Below the pieces are notes generated by a model. That model saw only the letters and a program-made list of their open reading frames with translations. It did no database searches and had not been told where the DNA came from. The translations under genes and the position numbers were made by a program. This document shows, in pieces, positions 60,823-64,000 of a stretch of 64,000 nucleotides of DNA; within the stretch, counting starts at the first letter, position 1; every line of letters starts with the position of its first letter. The DNA is taken from positions 51,891 through 115,890 of the forward strand of contig NZ_JMFO01000008.1 of the NCBI RefSeq assembly GCF_000714715.1, read 5' to 3'. This DNA comes from Candidatus Magnetobacterium casense. GTDB taxonomy: Bacteria > Nitrospirota > Thermodesulfovibrionia > Thermodesulfovibrionales > Magnetobacteriaceae.

Positions 60823-62003
60823 CGGTCTTCTATCCCGTGCCTGAGTTCATATGTGCAACGCAGGCCAGATTCATACAGATCATGAACACCGCCAACTCCA
60901 TTGCCAAGGCTGGACATGTAGTCAAGCTGCTCTGTGGCAGGCAGCTCGGACAACACGCCAATGACATATTCAGCTACTACGACATGCACCCACACCCAAA
61001 CCTTGATATGGTGTTTCTACCGGTCATGCGCAGAAACATATCGTGGCTGCCATTTTCTTTTGGGATGTTGTTTAAGGTCACGCTGTTTTTTTACCTTCTG
61101 GTGCGTGCCGGCAGCGGGGTAATCTTTGTCAGACACCCCAAGTTGGCCGCCTTTCTGCTCAGGATCAAGTCTCTTGTGAGGCTGCCGGTTATATTTGAGG
61201 CACACGAAATATTTCACCTCACCACGGAGAGACCCAAAAAACAACATAGGTTAAAGAAAACAGAGTCCTACATATACGCCAACGCTGACGGCGTCATTAC
61301 GATATCAAACCTCCTCAGGGAAGAACTCCTGCTTTTGTTTCATCTGCATGGCAAGCCAATAGTGACGATCCCCAATGCCGTCAAGAGCGAACTCCTCAAC
61401 ACTGCTGCTGCCGTGGCTGTGGGGGCAGACGCTGTTGCCAGGGAGGGCCTGCTCTATGCCGGAGGGCTTTATCCGTGGAAGGGCGTTGACGTGCTAATAA
61501 AGGCGATGGCATTTATTCCAGGTGAGGTGTTGACAATCGTCGGCGGTGGCGACAGATTGGACGAATTGAAGCAGCTTGCCGCAGACATTGGTGTTGCAGG
61601 ACGGATTGTCTTTACGGGGTACGTAGAGCAGAGTCAACTGGCGGGGTATCTGTCCCGTGCGCGGATTGCCATAATCCCCAACATCCTGCACAAGCCATCG
61701 ATACACTCTTCGCCGTTGAAGATGTTTGAGTTCATGGCCCTGGGACTACCCATTGTGGCATCCAACATCCCCGGCATAACGGACGTACTCACGGACAAGG
61801 TCAACGTGTTGCTGTTTGAACCGGGAAACGTCATGCAACTGGCCACATCGGTCAGGCATCTCATCGACAATCCCGCCTACGCAGCCGAAATTGCAGCCAA
61901 GTCCAAGGCCCTTGCCGGCGACTATACCTACGACAAACGTGCCACACAGATCATGGACTTCATCGCAAGTATCGTTGAGCGTGGGCAACCTGGCAATGAC
62001 TGA
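60819..62003 (+). CDS. GT4 family glycosyltransferase
   Basis: A 394-residue GT-B transferase starting at GTG 60819 within the GTGA overlap. The N-terminal half has IQIMNTANSIAKAGHVVKLL and IFEAHEIFHL. The donor domain has LLYAGGLYPWKGVDVLIKAM, TGYVEQSQLAGYLSRA and SSPLKMFEFMALGLPIVASN. It probably adds one sugar to the growing surface glycan. Its end overlaps the next gene by 8 bp. Confidence 0.9.
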   Translation: MTVFYPVPEFICATQARFIQIMNTANSIAKAGHVVKLLCGRQLGQHANDIFSYYDMHPHPNLDMVFLPVMRRNISWLPFSFGMLFKVTLFFYLLVRAGSGVIFVRHPKLAAFLLRIKSLVRLPVIFEAHEIFHLTTERPKKQHRLKKTESYIYANADGVITISNLLREELLLLFHLHGKPIVTIPNAVKSELLNTAAAVAVGADAVAREGLLYAGGLYPWKGVDVLIKAMAFIPGEVLTIVGGGDRLDELKQLAADIGVAGRIVFTGYVEQSQLAGYLSRARIAIIPNILHKPSIHSSPLKMFEFMALGLPIVASNIPGITDVLTDKVNVLLFEPGNVMQLATSVRHLIDNPAYAAEIAAKSKALAGDYTYDKRATQIMDFIASIVERGQPGND

Positions 62004-62763
62004 CAAGCTGCCTGTATCCGTTGTTATCGTTACCAGGAACGAGGAGCTTAACATCGCCGGTGCGCTTGAAAGTGCGTGCATGGCACAGGAGATCGTAATA
62101 GTCGATGACTACAGCACGGACAGGACGGTGGACATATGTCGGGGATACAACGCCAGGATATACCAGAATCACTGGCAGGGATTTGCACAACAGAAGCAGT
62201 TTGCCATAGACCATGCAGCGGGTCCCTGGGTGTTCCTCCTTGACTCCGATGAACGATTGACCCCCGCCCTTGTGCAGGAGCTGGGGCAAGTGCTGGCAGA
62301 TGCAACATATGACGGCTTCTACGTCCCACGCAAGAACTTCTTCCTGGGCAAGTGGATCAAACACAGCGGCTGGTGGCCCGATAACACCCTGCGCCTCTTT
62401 AAGAAGGACAAGGCACACATGCACCAGCGTCAGGTACACGAAAAGGTGCTCCTCGATGGCAGGGCTGGTAATCTGCGCAATCCCATCGAGCACTACTCCT
62501 ACAGGAGCATATCGGACTTCATCAGGAGGATGGACGTCTACACGACCCTTGCAGCCGAGGAGCTTGTCAAGGCGCCCGTAAGGTCGTACGCATTTGCCTT
62601 TACACTCAAGCCCCTTGCAATGTTTCTGAAGATGTATGTCCTGCGTCTGGGGGTTCTTGATGGCGTACGAGGGTTTATCCTGGCTGTGCTGTATGCCATT
62701 TATACGTTTTTGAAGTACCTCAAGGCCTGGGAAAAAGAAAGGGGTGGTGAAAAAAACTTGTAA
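61996..62763 (+). CDS. GT2 family glycosyltransferase (WaaE/KdtX-like)
   Basis: A 255-residue family 2 transferase starting MTDKLPVSVVIVTRNEELN at 61996; an upstream ATG at 61816 lies within the GT4 gene. The nucleotide site appears as EIVIVDDYSTDRTVDI and LDSDERLTP (DxD-like). GWWPDNTLRLFKKDKA and VHEKVLLDG follow, as in WaaE-type lipopolysaccharide core transferases. A C-terminal hydrophobic segment may anchor it. It is the last gene of the cluster. Confidence 0.9.
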   Translation: MTDKLPVSVVIVTRNEELNIAGALESACMAQEIVIVDDYSTDRTVDICRGYNARIYQNHWQGFAQQKQFAIDHAAGPWVFLLDSDERLTPALVQELGQVLADATYDGFYVPRKNFFLGKWIKHSGWWPDNTLRLFKKDKAHMHQRQVHEKVLLDGRAGNLRNPIEHYSYRSISDFIRRMDVYTTLAAEELVKAPVRSYAFAFTLKPLAMFLKMYVLRLGVLDGVRGFILAVLYAIYTFLKYLKAWEKERGGEKNL

Positions 62764-62797
62764 AAGAACCTGAAAAATGCTATACTTAATAATATAT

Positions 62798-63283
62798 ATG
62801 AGGCATCAGAACGACTTTATACTAGCAATCCTTTGCATGACCGACGATATAGACGGCGTTATCAGAACAATAGTGAGCAGACTTTCAGGCTTATCACCAG
62901 AGGACGCAAAGGACTATGTCTTCAAGCTGTTAGGTCTTTCAAATCTGAACAAAATTTACAATAAAGTCAAAAAGGAGGTAGAGAACATGCCTATAACATT
63001 CGACATAAGAGAGAGCGAGATGTTTTTAGATGGCAAACAAGAGGGTTTGCTTGAAGGTTTGCTTGAGGGAGAGAGAAAAGGTTTGCTTGAGGGAGAGAGA
63101 AAAGGTTTGCTTGAGGGGATAGAAATGGCACTTGAGATTAAATACGGCTATACAGGCATTGGGCTTATGGGTATGATAAGAAATATTGGTACTTTAGAAG
63201 AACTTAGCCAACTAAAGGTCATTATAAAGAGGTCTGATACCATAGATGAAGTAAAGGCAAGCCTTATTGGTATGATCAAGTAA
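62798..63283 (+). pseudogene. Internally deleted Rpn-like nuclease gene
   Basis: From ATG 62798 the product reads MRHQ and then NDFILAILCMTDDIDGV. The intact neighbour at 63310 has about 400 bp more between MRHQ and DDFILAILCM, including the whole PD-(D/E)XK core. The junction falls near a short ACGAC present at both ends of the missing segment. The rest (helical part, EGERKG linker, C-terminal helix) is nearly identical to the neighbour. A 161-residue product without catalytic residues could still be made. Confidence 0.7.
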
Positions 63284-63309
63284 AACTACTTTTTGAGTGT
63301 ATACTATAT

Positions 63310-64000
63310 ATGAGGCATCAGATATACGACAAACTCCTTAAGGAGTTAATTAAGAATGTACCACCCAAATTTATGAAGATCCTTACTGGATACGAAACAG
63401 GAAAATTCCTGGATATCCAGCTTCCAAGCGTACAGATGAGACAACCGGATTTATTGGTTGATGTGCTGGATGGCAACATCGTTCATATTGAGATACAGTC
63501 TACAAACGACAAAAATATAACCGCACGAATGTACGAATATAGCGCCTTGATACTTAAGCAGTATGGAATATTACCACTTCAAACGCTTTTATATATCGGC
63601 GATAAACCTATCAATACAACCAACAGATTAATCGGCAGGGATGTGAATTACTCATATAAAGTTCGTGACATGAAGGAGATCAATTGTTATGAGCTTCTTG
63701 AAAGCTATGTACCGGACGACTTTATACTAGCAATCCTTTGCATGACCGACGATATAGACGGCGTTATCAGAACAATAGTGAGCAGACTTTCAGGCTTATC
63801 ACCAGAGGACGCAAAGGACTATGTCTTCAAGCTGTTAGGTCTTTCAAATCTGAACAAAATTTACAATAAAGTCAAAAAGGAGGTAGAGAACATGCCTATA
63901 ACATTCGACATAAGAGAGAGCGAGATGTTTTTAGATGGCAAACAAGAGGGTTTGCTTGAGGGAGAGAGAAAAGGTTTGCTTGAGGGAGAGAGAAAAGGTT
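63310..64000 (+). CDS. Rpn-like PD-(D/E)XK nuclease, 3' end outside window
   Basis: The first 230 residues of a PD-(D/E)XK protein from a different subfamily than the genes at 10868 and 27654. The core is RQPDLLVDVLDGNIVHIEIQS (Asp, then E-x-Q). The helical middle and the linker EGLLEGERKGLLEGERKG follow, and the frame is still open at the window end. It is a tandem partner of the deleted copy just upstream, from which it differs mainly by retaining the catalytic half. Confidence 0.8.
   Translation, partial: MRHQIYDKLLKELIKNVPPKFMKILTGYETGKFLDIQLPSVQMRQPDLLVDVLDGNIVHIEIQSTNDKNITARMYEYSALILKQYGILPLQTLLYIGDKPINTTNRLIGRDVNYSYKVRDMKEINCYELLESYVPDDFILAILCMTDDIDGVIRTIVSRLSGLSPEDAKDYVFKLLGLSNLNKIYNKVKKEVENMPITFDIRESEMFLDGKQEGLLEGERKGLLEGERKG

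Overview
The window looks like a chromosomal segment of a Nitrospirota bacterium, most likely from the sulfate-reducing or magnetotactic group. This is an inference from gene content: reductive-type dsrABD, DUF1566 and choice-of-anchor U proteins, many PD-(D/E)XK (Rpn-type) nuclease genes, DUF29 genes, a split complex I cluster and a GlgM/GlgE glucan pathway. I see no rRNA, tRNA, CRISPR array, phage block or classical insertion sequence. Housekeeping genes (rho, nuoABCDE, smc, uvrA, bioA, ychF, dsrABD) alternate with accessory genes and small repeats.

Layout. 1-6.9 kb: the 3' part of a PEP/pyruvate-binding protein, HicA/HicB genes, a SpoIIE phosphatase with its STAS partner, and a CNNM/CBS membrane protein. 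6.9-7.5 kb: two different small inverted-repeat elements. 7.5-10.8 kb (minus strand): an operon of a vWA protein, a PP2C phosphatase, a divergent protein kinase and a zinc-ribbon DUF1566 protein. This is a TerY-P-like phosphorylation triad with a putative hypervariable binding protein. 10.9-17.2 kb: Rpn nuclease, SprT-like protease, DUF2142 membrane protein, Fic protein, a broken parDE pair and a small zinc-ribbon protein. 17.9-24.3 kb: dsrABD (minus strand), divergent from smc. 24.4-28.6 kb: a toxin-antitoxin pair, a secreted double-DUF1566 protein and a second Rpn gene. 28.9-33.2 kb: ychF-glgM-glgE. 33.5-37.1 kb: a SIR2-NACHT-HEAT defence-type gene split by a 1-bp frameshift. 37.2-45.2 kb: HlyD/MacA-type adaptor, larC, uvrA, tandem DUF29 genes and a sensor kinase with haem-c motifs. 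45.5-54.5 kb: toxin-antitoxin pair, rho, nuoABCD, a cNMP-binding protein, nuoE, exbD-tonB and bioA. 54.6-62.8 kb: a zinc-binding CZB protein, a mazEF-like pair and a polysaccharide cluster (GT2 with nine repeats, methyltransferase, O-antigen ligase-like protein, GT4, GT2). 62.8-64 kb: tandem Rpn-like genes, the first internally deleted and the second cut by the window end.

Three small repeat families run through the window. R1 is a MITE-like element with about 25-bp imperfect terminal inverted repeats (three copies plus two possible solo ends). R2 is a GC-rich palindromic element usually lying just outside genes (six intergenic copies, one related segment inside the smc reading frame, and a short fragment). 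R3 is an element bounded by TGTCTGAACC and its inverse (two copies, both beside DUF1566 genes). Several genes lack a Shine-Dalgarno sequence and have an 18-19 bp-spaced promoter whose -10 box lies 5-9 nt before the start codon, which suggests leaderless transcripts.

Best candidates for new biology: (i) the vWA/PP2C/kinase/DUF1566 operon, whose DUF1566 C-terminus has an NNC-codon variability pattern like targets of diversity-generating retroelements; (ii) the SIR2-NACHT protein with near-identical 99-bp HEAT repeats and a frameshift inside a repeat; (iii) the glycosyltransferase with nine copies of a 62-residue module I cannot name.
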